A DNA stretch of 64,000 nt from Gellertiella hungarica (lineage in GTDB: Bacteria; Pseudomonadota; Alphaproteobacteria; Rhizobiales; Rhizobiaceae), in NCBI RefSeq assembly GCF_014197145.1, contig NZ_JACIEZ010000007.1:1-64000 (forward strand). The letters run 5' to 3'. The position numbers and the translations under genes were made by a program. The notes under the pieces are model-generated. The model was not told where the DNA came from. It was given only the letters and a program-made list of their open reading frames with translations, and did no database searches. The stretch's first letter is position 1. Each line of letters starts with the position of its first letter. This document shows, piece after piece, positions 8,691-17,368 of this stretch.

Positions 8691-9652
8691 CCGGCAATCC
8701 TTTCGGCAAGGTGACAGGCGACGAGGCCGCCATCCGGCGTTTCTCGCAGAAGCGGACGCTCGGTGCGGCAGATGTCGACCGCATGGGGGCAGCGCGGATG
8801 GAAGCGGCAGCCCGGCGGGAACTGCGTGGCGGGTGGAACGCTTCCGGCAATGCCCTTCAGGCTGCCCTCGGCCATGCCCTCCCGCGGAATGCAGCCGATG
8901 AGGGCGGCGGCATATGGATGCGCCGGCCGCTCGAAGAGGGGGTCGACGGCCCGCTCCTCGGCAACCCGTCCGGCATAGAGCACCGCTACCCGGTCGCAGG
9001 CCTGCGCCACCACGCCCATGTCGTGGGTGATCAGGAGCAGGGCAAGCCCGCGCTCCCGCACCAGCCCGGTGAGGATCTGGATGATCTGCGCCTGCACGGT
9101 CACGTCGAGCGCCGTCGTCGGCTCGTCGGCGACGATGAGGTCCGGCTCTCCGGCAAGCGCCATGGCAATGACGATGCGCTGCTTCATGCCGCCGGAAAGC
9201 TGGTGCGGATAGGCCTCCGCCACGGCCGCCGCCTCGGGAATGCGCAGCTGGCCCATGAGGTCGAGCGTGCGTGCGCGCGCCGCCTCGCCCGACAGGCCGA
9301 GATGCAGCCGCGACACCACATCGATCTGCTCGCCGATGCGCTGGACCGGATCGAGCGCGGTCATCGGGTTCTGCATCACGAAGCCGATCCGCCCGCCGCG
9401 CAGCTTTCGAAGACCCGCCGGGCCAAGACTGGCGAGATCCGTGCCGTCGAAGAGGATGCGGCCCGAGGCGATGCGGCCGCCGATCAGCGGCAGCAGGCCC
9501 GTGACCGTCAGCGCGGTGAGCGACTTGCCCGATCCGCTTTCGCCGACAAGGCCGAGGATCTGCCCGCGGTCGAGGGACAGGGAGATGTCGTCGAGAAGCG
9601 TGACGCCGCCAATCGCAACCGACAGCCGCTCGATGGAAAGCAGCGGGCTCAT
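8687..9652 (-). CDS. Peptide-type ABC transporter ATP-binding protein (DppD-like)
   Basis: 321 aa. Walker A GESGSGKSLTALT, signature LSGGMKQRIVIAMAL and Walker B LIVADEPTTALDVT. The C-terminal PPGCRFHPRCPHAVDIC carries the cysteine motif typical of DppD/OppD proteins. Overlaps the permease stop upstream and the second ATPase start downstream, so the five transport genes are translationally coupled. Confidence 0.93.
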   Translation of the reverse strand: MSPLLSIERLSVAIGGVTLLDDISLSLDRGQILGLVGESGSGKSLTALTVTGLLPLIGGRIASGRILFDGTDLASLGPAGLRKLRGGRIGFVMQNPMTALDPVQRIGEQIDVVSRLHLGLSGEAARARTLDLMGQLRIPEAAAVAEAYPHQLSGGMKQRIVIAMALAGEPDLIVADEPTTALDVTVQAQIIQILTGLVRERGLALLLITHDMGVVAQACDRVAVLYAGRVAEERAVDPLFERPAHPYAAALIGCIPREGMAEGSLKGIAGSVPPATQFPPGCRFHPRCPHAVDICRTERPLLRETPDGGLVACHLAERIAG

Positions 9653-10530
9653 GGCTTGCTCCCCAGCTTGTCGCGGATGTCGAGCGCGGCGATCAGCGCG
9701 TCGCCGAAGAGATTGATGGCGATCACGGTGGTGGCGACGGCAAGGCCCGGAAAGACGATGATCCAGGGCGCCTTGAAGAGCAGCGCCGATCCGGAGGACA
9801 TCATCGATCCCCAGCTCGGCGTCGGCGGCTGGGCCCCGAGACCGAAGAAGCCGAGCGTCGCCTCTAGGATGATCGCATCGCCCGTCGCCAGCATGGCGCT
9901 GACGAGGACGGGCGCGAGCGCGTTGGGGATGAGGTGCCGGAAGAGGATGTGGGCATGGCCGGCGCCAAGGCTGCGCGCCGCCTCCACATAGGTCTCCGCC
10001 TTCAGCGTCATGATCTGCGCCCGGGTGAGGCGGGCGAACTGGGCGAGATAGGCAACCGCGATGGCCGCCATGGTGCCGCTGACGCCCGGCCCGATGATCG
10101 CGACCAGGATGAGGGCGATCAGGATTTCCGGGAAGGACCAGGTCAGATCCGCGACCGCCGTGACGGCGCGGTCGAAGAAGCCGCCGAAATAGCCGGCCGC
10201 CGCACCGAGCGTCATGCCCGCCGCGACCGAGATCAGGATCGAGACGGAACTCACGGAGAGCGAGGTGCGGGCGCCGTACAGCATGCGGGTCAGGAGGTCG
10301 CGGCCGAACTCGTCGGTGCCGAGCGGATGGGCGAGCGACGGTGGCTGGAACGCCTCCTTCAGCACCTGCGCATCATAGGCATAAGGGGTGAGAAGCGGCG
10401 CGAAGATCGCCCCGAGAACGATGAGGACAAGCCAGCCTCCGGCAATCGCGCCGGAAGGGCGGCCAAAGGCCGCTCTCAGCACGCCGAGCCCGCCGGGCAG
10501 GGCGGAGGAGACGGGGGAGGGCGCCGTCAT
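9649..10530 (-). CDS. Peptide-type ABC transporter permease (DppC-like)
   Basis: 293 aa, six predicted transmembrane helices and the cytoplasmic coupling motif region (EAARSLGAGHAHILFRHLIPN). The N-terminus contains the GTDEFGRDLLTRMLYGARTSL stretch characteristic of DppC/OppC permeases. Pairs with the DppB-like permease at 10527; the two genes overlap by 4 nt. Confidence 0.92.
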   Translation of the reverse strand: MTAPSPVSSALPGGLGVLRAAFGRPSGAIAGGWLVLIVLGAIFAPLLTPYAYDAQVLKEAFQPPSLAHPLGTDEFGRDLLTRMLYGARTSLSVSSVSILISVAAGMTLGAAAGYFGGFFDRAVTAVADLTWSFPEILIALILVAIIGPGVSGTMAAIAVAYLAQFARLTRAQIMTLKAETYVEAARSLGAGHAHILFRHLIPNALAPVLVSAMLATGDAIILEATLGFFGLGAQPPTPSWGSMMSSGSALLFKAPWIIVFPGLAVATTVIAINLFGDALIAALDIRDKLGSKP

Positions 10531-11453
10531 GACAGGGCCCCCCGAACCCGCGGGTCCATGGCCGCCTGCAGGAGATCGCCGAGGAGCGTGCCCAGCATCA
10601 CGGCCATCGCCAGCATCAGCAGGCTTGCCTGCACCACGGGATAATCATGCTGGCTCAGGGCCTTGATGAGGAGCGTGCCCAGGCCGGGGCGGGCAAAGAC
10701 CACCTCCACCGTCACCGCGCCGCCGAGGATCCAGCCGATCCGGAGCGCAAGGATGGTCACCACGGGGATGAGCGCGTGCCGCAGCACGTGCCTGATCTGG
10801 ATGCGCATCGGCGAGAGGCCCTTGGCATGGAGCAGCAGAACGAAATCCTTCGCCGCGATGTCGACCATCGAGACGCGGGTGATGCGCGCGACGAGCGCGG
10901 TGCCGCCGAGCCCGATGGTGAGCACCGGCAGGACCAGCGAGGACCAGGTGCGCGCGCCCGAGACCGGGAACCAGCCGAGGCCGACGGCGAAGACGAGGAT
11001 GAGGAGAAGGCCGAGCCAGAAGCTCGGCAGCGTCGAGCCGAACAGGACGCCGCCCATGATCGCCCGGTCCAGGAACCGGTCCTTGTTGAGCGCGGCAACC
11101 ACGCCGAGCGTGACGCCGACGACGGTGGAGAAGGCAAGCGCGAGCCCGCCGAGCAGCAGCGAATGGGGAAGCGCCTGGCCGATCAGGTCCGCGACCGGGC
11201 GCCGGGCGACGATCGCCGTGCCGAGGTCCCCGGTCAGGAGCTTGCCGAGCCAGATGGCGTACTGGACCGGCAACGGCCGGTCCAGACCGTAACGAGCCAT
11301 CATCTCGGCCCGCTGTTCCGGCGGCGCTCCGACCTTCAGCAGGTTGTCGATCGGATCGCCGGGAATGAAGTGGAGTATCAGGAATATGACGACGGATACC
11401 GCGAGGAACACGGGCACGAGCATCAGGATGCGTCGGATGGCATAGGCCAGCAT
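10527..11453 (-). CDS. Peptide-type ABC transporter permease (DppB-like)
   Basis: 308 aa with six predicted helices; FIPGDPIDNLL near the N-terminus and the LLHAKGLSPMRIQIRHVLRHAL coupling-loop region identify a DppB/OppB permease. Follows the substrate-binding protein by 27 nt and overlaps the DppC-like gene. Confidence 0.92.
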   Translation of the reverse strand: MLAYAIRRILMLVPVFLAVSVVIFLILHFIPGDPIDNLLKVGAPPEQRAEMMARYGLDRPLPVQYAIWLGKLLTGDLGTAIVARRPVADLIGQALPHSLLLGGLALAFSTVVGVTLGVVAALNKDRFLDRAIMGGVLFGSTLPSFWLGLLLILVFAVGLGWFPVSGARTWSSLVLPVLTIGLGGTALVARITRVSMVDIAAKDFVLLLHAKGLSPMRIQIRHVLRHALIPVVTILALRIGWILGGAVTVEVVFARPGLGTLLIKALSQHDYPVVQASLLMLAMAVMLGTLLGDLLQAAMDPRVRGALS

Positions 11454-11480
11454 GTTTCGTGTTCCCCGCGAAGCCCGGCC

Positions 11481-13064
11481 TTATTCCTTCACTTCCATGT
11501 CCATGATGACGGTCGCACCGACGGACGGGGAGTGGATCTCCGCCGGCAGCACGAGCCGGTCCTTGTTGTAGGCAATCGAGGTCACCGGCTGGTAGATCGG
11601 CGCCATCGGGAACTGCGAGAGCACGTATTCATGATAGGCGGTGAAGTTCTTCACCCGCTCCGCCATGTTCTTGGAGCCGGTCATGGCCACCTTGCGCAGC
11701 TCTTCCGCCTTCGGATCGTTGAACATGGAGACATTCGGATAGCCGAGACGGTCGCCACCGAAGAACCAGTCGATGATGTCGGCATTGTCCCAGTTGTAGG
11801 AACGGACGGCGAGCTGCTGGTTGCCGGACTTGTACTGATCGCGGATGGCGGAGCTGTCGAAGGTGGTGATCTCGCTGTCGATGCCGACCGCCTTCAGCTC
11901 GGCCTGCACCACTTCCGTCAGCCGGCGGAAGCTGGAGTCGCTCTGCGTCCAGAGGGAAACCTTGAGCGGCTTGCCGTCCTTCTCGCGAACGCCGTCGGCG
12001 CCCACCTTCCAGCCTGCCTCGTCGAGCAGGGCCTTGGAGCGCTCGGGATCGTAGGAGATCTGGTATTTCGGATCGACCTTCGATTCCGGCAGGGCGGAAA
12101 TCAGGAAGGTGTTGGCAACCTCGCCGACGCCGCCATAGACGGATTCGAGAATTTCCTTCTGGTTGATCGCCTTGGCCGCTGCCTCGCGCACCTTGATGTC
12201 GGTGAAGGGCTCCTTGGTCACGTTGATCGGCATGTAGGCCACGTCCTGACCGGGGAGCGTGAGCACCTCGAGATTGGTTTCCGCCTTCACCTGGCCGAGG
12301 AAATCCGTGGGCACGCCGAGCAGCAGGTCGACGCCACCGGACTTGAGTTCAAGGAAGGCGGTGGAATCCTCGGCGATCTCCCGCAGCGTCAGCTTGGCGA
12401 TCTTGGCCGGCCCGCGGTTCTTTGCGAGCGGCGAGGCCCAGGCATAGTCTTCGTTGCGGACGAGGACGGTTTCCTGCCCGACGGTGAAGCTCTCCATCTT
12501 GAAGGGACCGGTGCCATAGACTTCGGTCACGCCGTAATTGTCGCCCAGCGCCTGATAGGACTTCGGCTCGACCACCGAGAGGTAGCTGGAGGAGAAATTG
12601 TAGAGCAGGTTCGGCTCCGGACGCGACATCACGAACTTCACCGTGTGCTCGTCAACCACCTCCACCTTCGCGATGGCCTCGGTCATGTAGGCGTTTTCGG
12701 AAGCCTTGAAGAGCTCCAGCCACTTGGCAATCGTTTCCGCGTTGAAGGGCTCGCCATTGTGGAACTTCACGCCCTTCTTGAGGTGGAACACCCAGGACAT
12801 GCCGTCGGGGGCTTCCTCCCAGCTTTCCGCAAGCCAGGGGTGGAAGGAGAGGTCCGCATCCTGCGAAACGAGGCGATCGAAGATCAGCGTCGTGCCGATG
12901 TTGAGGTTGTTCGCCTTGATGGGGTTATAGGTCGGGGCGCCCACTTCGTTGGTGGCGATCACGAAGACCGCTTCCTGGGCGGCTGCGAAGCCATGGCCTG
13001 CAAAGAGGGCGGCCAGGCTGATGCCGGCGGCGGCGAGGGTCTTGCGAAGTCTCAGCGATGTCAT
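11481..13064 (-). CDS. Peptide-type ABC transporter substrate-binding protein
   Basis: 527 aa, SBP family 5 (DppA/OppA-like). A Sec signal peptide is evident (basic RLRK, hydrophobic core, AAAQEA cleavage region about residue 29). Family hallmarks include LAESWEEAPDGMSWVFHLKKGVKFHNGEPF and the YDPERSKALLDEAGW segment. Being the first transport gene after the rpiR-type regulator, it sets operon specificity; the ligand cannot be inferred beyond a peptide, opine or glycoside-type molecule. Confidence 0.92.
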   Translation of the reverse strand: MTSLRLRKTLAAAGISLAALFAGHGFAAAQEAVFVIATNEVGAPTYNPIKANNLNIGTTLIFDRLVSQDADLSFHPWLAESWEEAPDGMSWVFHLKKGVKFHNGEPFNAETIAKWLELFKASENAYMTEAIAKVEVVDEHTVKFVMSRPEPNLLYNFSSSYLSVVEPKSYQALGDNYGVTEVYGTGPFKMESFTVGQETVLVRNEDYAWASPLAKNRGPAKIAKLTLREIAEDSTAFLELKSGGVDLLLGVPTDFLGQVKAETNLEVLTLPGQDVAYMPINVTKEPFTDIKVREAAAKAINQKEILESVYGGVGEVANTFLISALPESKVDPKYQISYDPERSKALLDEAGWKVGADGVREKDGKPLKVSLWTQSDSSFRRLTEVVQAELKAVGIDSEITTFDSSAIRDQYKSGNQQLAVRSYNWDNADIIDWFFGGDRLGYPNVSMFNDPKAEELRKVAMTGSKNMAERVKNFTAYHEYVLSQFPMAPIYQPVTSIAYNKDRLVLPAEIHSPSVGATVIMDMEVKE

Positions 13065-13102
13065 TTCCGGTTCCTCTCTTCTGGTTCTTTATGCTTGGGT
13101 TA

Positions 13103-14032
13103 TCAGGATTGCGGCACGCGTCTCGGCTGTCCGGTGTGGCCGATGAAATCGCCGTAGAGCGCGGAGATCCGCGCCATGCGCTCCTCCACCTCGGCACCCA
13201 GCTCCTTGAAGACGCCGTTGATCAGCAGGCCGATCAGCGACGACATGGCCGAGGTCGTGTCCCAGAAGTGGTTGAGGTCGGTCGGGACGGCGAAAAGCTC
13301 GGTCACCACGTTGACGGCCCAGTCGCAATAGGGGTCGGTGATCAGCGTGACGGGAATGCCGGCGCGGTGGGCGGCCGTGGCGAGGTCGCGGGTCAGCCGG
13401 GAATAGCGGCGGCCATCCACCAGCACCACGGTGGTCTCGGCGGGGTCCGACAGCAGGATTTCGCCGAAATGGCCGCCCGCGACATCGGCGAGATGCACGC
13501 CGGGGCGGAGATACTGGAGATTGTGCACCAGCTCCGCCGCATGGCCGCGCTCTGTCTGGAAACCGGCAACGAAAACCTGGCGGCAGCGGGCAAGCCGCTG
13601 CACGGCGCGATGGAATTCGGCGGTCGCAGCCGTTTCGTATACCGCGACGAGGGCCGCCATTTCCCGCTCCAGCGCCCGGGCCAGCTCGCCGTTGCCATCC
13701 TGGCTGCGGCGGTGGAAATCCTGCAGCCGGTCGCCGATCAGCCAGGCCTGGTCGCCGAGATCGGATTTCAGCACGCCCTTCAGGTCCTTGAGGCTGAGAT
13801 AGCCGATGGAGCGGCAGAAACGGCCGATGGAGGCCTCGGACACGCCGATCTTCAAGGCCACCGTGGCTGCGGTCTCGAATGGCAGGGACTGGAGATTGGT
13901 GGCGAAATAGGAGGCAATGCTCCGTTCGGTGGGGGTTCCGTTGATGGCGGACTGGGCCAGCCGCTGCCGGAGATCGCCGAGCGGCGCTCCCGCAACCAGA
14001 TCGCTCGAAATACCTTGCGTATTCTCAGCCAT
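13103..14032 (-). CDS. MurR/RpiR-family transcriptional regulator
   Basis: 309 aa. N-terminal RpiR helix-turn-helix (about residues 22-95; TAATVALKIGVSEASIGRFCRSIGY is the core) and a C-terminal SIS domain (about 130-265; VFVAGFQTERGHAAELVHNLQYL and VVLVDGRRYSRLTRDLA). SIS domains usually bind phosphorylated sugars, although RpiR proteins beside peptide transporters are common in rhizobia. It heads the operon, 38 nt before the substrate-binding gene, so it is likely autoregulated along with the transporter and the MlrC-like enzyme. Confidence 0.9.
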   Translation of the reverse strand: MAENTQGISSDLVAGAPLGDLRQRLAQSAINGTPTERSIASYFATNLQSLPFETAATVALKIGVSEASIGRFCRSIGYLSLKDLKGVLKSDLGDQAWLIGDRLQDFHRRSQDGNGELARALEREMAALVAVYETAATAEFHRAVQRLARCRQVFVAGFQTERGHAAELVHNLQYLRPGVHLADVAGGHFGEILLSDPAETTVVLVDGRRYSRLTRDLATAAHRAGIPVTLITDPYCDWAVNVVTELFAVPTDLNHFWDTTSAMSSLIGLLINGVFKELGAEVEERMARISALYGDFIGHTGQPRRVPQS

Positions 14033-14081
14033 CGATCCCTCTCCCGGATCAAAGACTGACAGAAGACTTTCAGGCCGTCAA

Positions 14082-14091
14082 TCTTGCAAGA
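14082..14091. promoter_or_regulatory. Palindrome upstream of the rpiR-type operon
   Basis: TCTTGCAAGA is a perfect 10-bp palindrome 50 nt upstream of the regulator start, within the most AT-rich part of the gap 14033-14291. It is a candidate operator for the RpiR-type protein. The rest of that 259-nt gap shows nothing I can interpret. Confidence 0.35.
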
Positions 14092-14291
14092 AAACTATAA
14101 ATGGTCGCGTGTCGTCCAAATCTGGGGGGCAGGTCTCCGTCTGCGGGACGAGACGCAAGATCGATAAGGCAGGTTATGGAACTCGATCGGGCGTCTGGCA
14201 CGGCAATGGGCGTTGCGACAGGCGCGCCTGGCCCTGTCGCCGCCCGATGCCTGCCAGAAGCGGTCGCGGGACAACGGCGCGCTGCCTGCCG

Positions 14292-15407
14292 CTACCAGGA
14301 CTGGGTCCGGGCAAGGCGCATGATCGTCGAGCCCAGCGCCGTCACGTCCTTCTGCCGGTTCGCGAGGACGGCGACGCCGATCCGGCGCTCCGGATCGATG
14401 GCGAGATAGGCGAAATAGCCGTTCACCGCGCCATTGTGCCAGAGAATGCCGCTGTTTCCCTCGATCCAGTCATGGGGCGCGGGCGTGAACCAGCCAAGGG
14501 CGACGGGCGCCTTCGGCTGACGCTCGCGCTGGCGGGCGAGACTGTCCGCAAGCGGCGAGGCGGGATCGAACTCTGCGCTGATGAAACGGATCAGGTCCTC
14601 CGCATTCGAGGTGATCGAGCCCGCGCCGGCCAATGAGGAGAAACGCCAGGGCGGCGCGGGATTGCCCGCCGCGTCATGCCCCTGGATGAGCCGGCGGGCG
14701 ACATCCTCGCGGAGATCCCCGTGGCTGTCCCTCATGCCGACCGGGTCGAAGATCTGCTCGCGGAGAAGCTCCGGATAATCCTTCCCCGTCACCAGCTCCA
14801 TGACATGGGCAAGCAGGCCCATGCCGTAATTCGAATAGGCGAAGCTGCCCGGCTTTTCCCCTCCGACGGGGTTGGCGAGATAGACCAGCACCTCCTCGCG
14901 CGTCATGTGGTTGTAGGGATCGGTCATGATGTTCTCCGCCCCCACCCGCCGGATGACCTCGTCTTCCAGATATTGCGGCACGGTCGGCAGGCCGGAGGTG
15001 TGGGTGGCAAGCTGCCGGAGCGTGATGCCCGCGACCGATGGCGCCAGCGGATAGCGCTCGCCGATCAGCTCGGCCAGGGTCGCGTTCATGCTCAGCCTGC
15101 CGTCGTCCACGAGGCGCTGGAGCAGCAGCGTCGTGAAGACCTTGGAGATCGATCCGATCTGGAAGAGCGTCGTGCCGTCGGCCCGGCCGGGCCCGTGGGA
15201 AAGCACCCGTCCCTCCCCGTCCCGGACGATGGCGACGACCACGTCTGCCGGGCTGTCGGAGCCCTGCCAGCGGGCCACCTTCCGGGCAATGTCTGCCGCA
15301 AGGTCCTTGCGGTCGGGCCCGTGGTTCTTCCAGAGATAGATGGCCGCAAGTGCGAGCAGGGCAGCCAGAAGCAGGCCCGCGGCAGCGAGTCCGATGATCT
15401 TCAGCAT
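14292..15407 (-). CDS. Serine hydrolase, beta-lactamase/class C fold, membrane-anchored
   Basis: 371 aa. One N-terminal hydrophobic helix (about residues 4-23) suggests an inner-membrane anchor with a periplasmic catalytic domain. The three active-site elements of the serine beta-lactamase/DD-peptidase fold are present: SxxK in GSISKVFT, YxN in AYSNYG and HNG in LWHNGAVNG. Such proteins include esterases, DD-peptidases and D-aminopeptidases; substrate unknown. Third gene of the HTH-ClpN operon, 19 nt after the ClpN-like gene. The ATG at 15407 is chosen because the longer frame reads back through the previous gene without any signal-like N-terminus. Confidence 0.87.
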   Translation of the reverse strand: MLKIIGLAAAGLLLAALLALAAIYLWKNHGPDRKDLAADIARKVARWQGSDSPADVVVAIVRDGEGRVLSHGPGRADGTTLFQIGSISKVFTTLLLQRLVDDGRLSMNATLAELIGERYPLAPSVAGITLRQLATHTSGLPTVPQYLEDEVIRRVGAENIMTDPYNHMTREEVLVYLANPVGGEKPGSFAYSNYGMGLLAHVMELVTGKDYPELLREQIFDPVGMRDSHGDLREDVARRLIQGHDAAGNPAPPWRFSSLAGAGSITSNAEDLIRFISAEFDPASPLADSLARQRERQPKAPVALGWFTPAPHDWIEGNSGILWHNGAVNGYFAYLAIDPERRIGVAVLANRQKDVTALGSTIMRLARTQSW

Positions 15408-15426
15408 GATCGTGCCTTTCGAGGTG

Positions 15427-15945
15427 TCAGAGAGAAGCGTGCCAGGCGTCCCGTTCGGTGCGGGCGGCCAGTTCCAGGGCCTCCCGGGGAATGCCGAGCC
15501 CTGCGAGAAGCCTCGGCACCACGCCGCGCCGGGCGGCGAGAGCGGCAAGGATGACATCGGCGCCGCACAGCGGTTCGCCCGTCGGACCCTTCAGCGAAAG
15601 CCGCTCCAGAACCGCCCGGCCGGAGGCACTGGATGGCAGGGTGGCCCAGGGGCTTGCGCTTTTCGTGATGGGCAAGGGCGGCGGCATGGCTCCCGGCAGG
15701 GCACCCGCCGCGGCAAGTGCCTCGGCATAGTGTCGCTGGATGGCCGCCCGAAGCCCCTCCCGGTCCACGGCAAAGGACCGGAAGCTGTTGCGCGCCGTGC
15801 CATCGGGAAGCTCGAAGGCGGCGAGCAGGAAATGCTCCGCCCCGACCTCGGCCAGACCCTCGGCTTCGGCTTCGACGAGGGCGGTCTCGCACAGGATTTT
15901 CAGCGCCTTCAGCGTGGAGGCGGCATTCTTCAGTCCCTTGAGCAT
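15427..15945 (-). CDS. Clp N-terminal-domain protein without an ATPase module
   Basis: 172 aa. Two repeats of the Clp N domain can be recognised: ALKILCETALVEAEAEGLAEVGAEHFLLAAFEL near the N-terminus and ADVILAALAARRGVVPRLLAGLGI near the C-terminus. In ClpA/ClpB/ClpC this domain recruits substrates or adaptors, but here no AAA+ ATPase follows. Starts 8 nt after the stop of the small HTH gene. A role as a stand-alone sensor or adaptor is inference. The start at 15945 is set by the upstream stop and by the family N-terminus. Confidence 0.8.
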   Translation of the reverse strand: MLKGLKNAASTLKALKILCETALVEAEAEGLAEVGAEHFLLAAFELPDGTARNSFRSFAVDREGLRAAIQRHYAEALAAAGALPGAMPPPLPITKSASPWATLPSSASGRAVLERLSLKGPTGEPLCGADVILAALAARRGVVPRLLAGLGIPREALELAARTERDAWHASL

Positions 15946-15953
15946 CGTCAACC

Positions 15954-16163
15954 TCAGGATCTCTGTGCCAGGAGTGGCGACAGGCGCTTGTGGGCGGCCT
16001 GTTTCGTGACGCCGAGCGCCTCGGCGATCTCGGCCCAGGACCAGCCCTGGTCCAGCGCGGCGCGCACCGCATGCAGTTCCAGCCGGTCCGCGGCAAGGCG
16101 CAGCGCGATGACCGAGGCCAGCGCGGTTTCGACATCTTCGATGGGGGGCGTCGTCTGTGTCAT
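15954..16163 (-). CDS. Small helix-turn-helix protein, probable operon regulator
   Basis: 69 aa. The C-terminal half, GWSWAEIAEALGVTKQAAHKRL, is a clear helix-turn-helix of the sigma-region-4-like type. There is no effector domain, but the next gene encodes a Clp N-domain protein, a pairing that suggests the two proteins act together, one binding DNA and the other sensing. The predicted promoter places the transcription start on or next to the ATG, with no ribosome-binding site. Two TCAAC/GTTGA palindromes cover the promoter and are its likely operators. Confidence 0.85.
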   Translation of the reverse strand: MTQTTPPIEDVETALASVIALRLAADRLELHAVRAALDQGWSWAEIAEALGVTKQAAHKRLSPLLAQRS

Positions 16164-16209
16164 GCATCAACCATAGTTGACAGCATTCGAGGCGTCAACC
16201 TTTGTTGAC
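16164..16209 (-). promoter_or_regulatory. Leaderless promoter covered by two copies of a TCAAC-N4-GTTGA operator
   Basis: On the minus strand a TTGACG -35 (16193-16198) and a TATGGT -10 (16170-16175) are 17 bp apart, and only 6 nt separate the -10 from the HTH start codon, so the mRNA should begin at or next to the ATG. Two perfect palindromes overlap these boxes: GTCAAC-CTTT-GTTGAC (16194-16209) on the -35 and TCAAC-CATA-GTTGA (16167-16180) on the -10. Their centres are 28 bp apart. The arrangement is that of an autorepressed promoter. Confidence 0.72.
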
Positions 16210-16214
16210 GGGCT

Positions 16215-16232
16215 CTCCCGGAAATTCGGGAG
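16215..16232. terminator. Hairpin between the esterase gene and the HTH operon
   Basis: CTCCCG (16215-16220) and CGGGAG (16227-16232) form a 6-bp stem with a 6-nt loop in the gap downstream of the esterase stop (16349, minus). No T-run follows, so it is a weak terminator call. Confidence 0.3.
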
Positions 16233-16348
16233 GGGGCGGCGGGCAACGGCCCGCTGGAATGGATTCCCGGAGCGGCCGGATTGCGGCTTCTGCCGGGAAT
16301 GCGGGAGGTCGCAGGCGATGCGGCGGGTCATGCCCGCCCCATCGGGCC

Positions 16349-17344
16349 CTAGCGCAGGATCCGGCGTATCCAGGAGCTTCGCGAGGCCAGTGCCGCGCGG
16401 GCAAGCTCGCTTTCCGGCGCGAAGACATCGAAGCCGTGGAAGCCGCCGGACCAGACATGCAGCTCCGCGCTGCCGCCGGCTGCCCAGATGCGGTTCGCAT
16501 AGGCGATGTTTTCGTCGCGGAACATTTCCGCGCTGCCGGCCTCGATGAAGGCGGGCGGCAGGCCGGAAAGATCCGCCGCGCGTGTGGGCGCGGCATAGGG
16601 CGAGACCTGATCGGTGCCCATGCGGTCACCCAGCAGGCATTCCCAGCCGAGCAGATTTGCCGCCCGTGTCCAGGTGGTTCCGGCGAGAAACTGGTGGCTG
16701 GACAGCGTGCTGTTCGTGTCGTCGATCATCGGGCAGAGAAGCAGCTGGCCGGCAAGCTTCACGCTGTTCCGGTCCCGCGCCATCAGGGCGACACCGGCCG
16801 AAAGCCCGCCGCCGGCACTCCCGCCCATCACGATCAGCCGGTCCGGATCAATGCCGAGGTCACGGGCCTGTCCGGCAAACCAGACGAGTCCGGCATGGCA
16901 ATCCTCCACCGGCGCGGGATCGGGATGTTCGGGCGCCAGACGGTAGTCGACGGTGGCCGCCACGACCCCGTGCTCCACCACCATGGCCGCAAGGCGTGGC
17001 ACGTCCATGCGCCGGTTGCCGACCATCATGCCGCCGCCGTGAATGTTGTAGAGCGCGGGAAGCGGCGCGCCGCCGGCCTTTACCCGTGCGCCATGGCCGC
17101 GCGGGGCAAGGATGGTGATCGGGATATCGTCACCGCCGTCGGGGCCGGGCGCCCTGTGCTCGCTCCATTCGACCGGCAGGTCGCCGACCGCCGCCTCGAC
17201 GGAGGGAATCCCGCGCTCCATCTCGGCGCGGATCGCGGCAAGCATCGCCCGCGTCATCGGCGGGGTATCGGGTGGCACGAGGAGCGCAAGCGGCGCCAGC
17301 ATCTCCGGATCGAGGGGTACGGGCTTCGGGTTCATCGTGGTCAT
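16349..17344 (-). CDS. Alpha/beta hydrolase, hormone-sensitive-lipase-type esterase
   Basis: 331 aa. The oxyanion-hole motif HGGGM (IHGGGMMVGNRRMD) and the nucleophile elbow GGSAGGG define the HSL family (PF07859-type). The catalytic His is in GGFHGFD near residue 310; the usual acidic residue region reads EAGSAEMFRDEN. It probably hydrolyses small acyl or lactone esters in the cytoplasm. Last gene of the leftward SDR-ADH-AKR operon, 24 nt after the aldo/keto reductase, hence likely part of the same catabolic route. Confidence 0.87.
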   Translation of the reverse strand: MTTMNPKPVPLDPEMLAPLALLVPPDTPPMTRAMLAAIRAEMERGIPSVEAAVGDLPVEWSEHRAPGPDGGDDIPITILAPRGHGARVKAGGAPLPALYNIHGGGMMVGNRRMDVPRLAAMVVEHGVVAATVDYRLAPEHPDPAPVEDCHAGLVWFAGQARDLGIDPDRLIVMGGSAGGGLSAGVALMARDRNSVKLAGQLLLCPMIDDTNSTLSSHQFLAGTTWTRAANLLGWECLLGDRMGTDQVSPYAAPTRAADLSGLPPAFIEAGSAEMFRDENIAYANRIWAAGGSAELHVWSGGFHGFDVFAPESELARAALASRSSWIRRILR

Positions 17345-17368
17345 GGTCTCTCCTCCTGTCGTCGGGCC

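Noticed and set aside
10647-13157. An 836-codon plus-strand frame opposite the importer's binding protein and permease
   Set aside because: His/Gly/Asp-rich shadow without motifs, antisense to a signal-peptide-bearing SBP.
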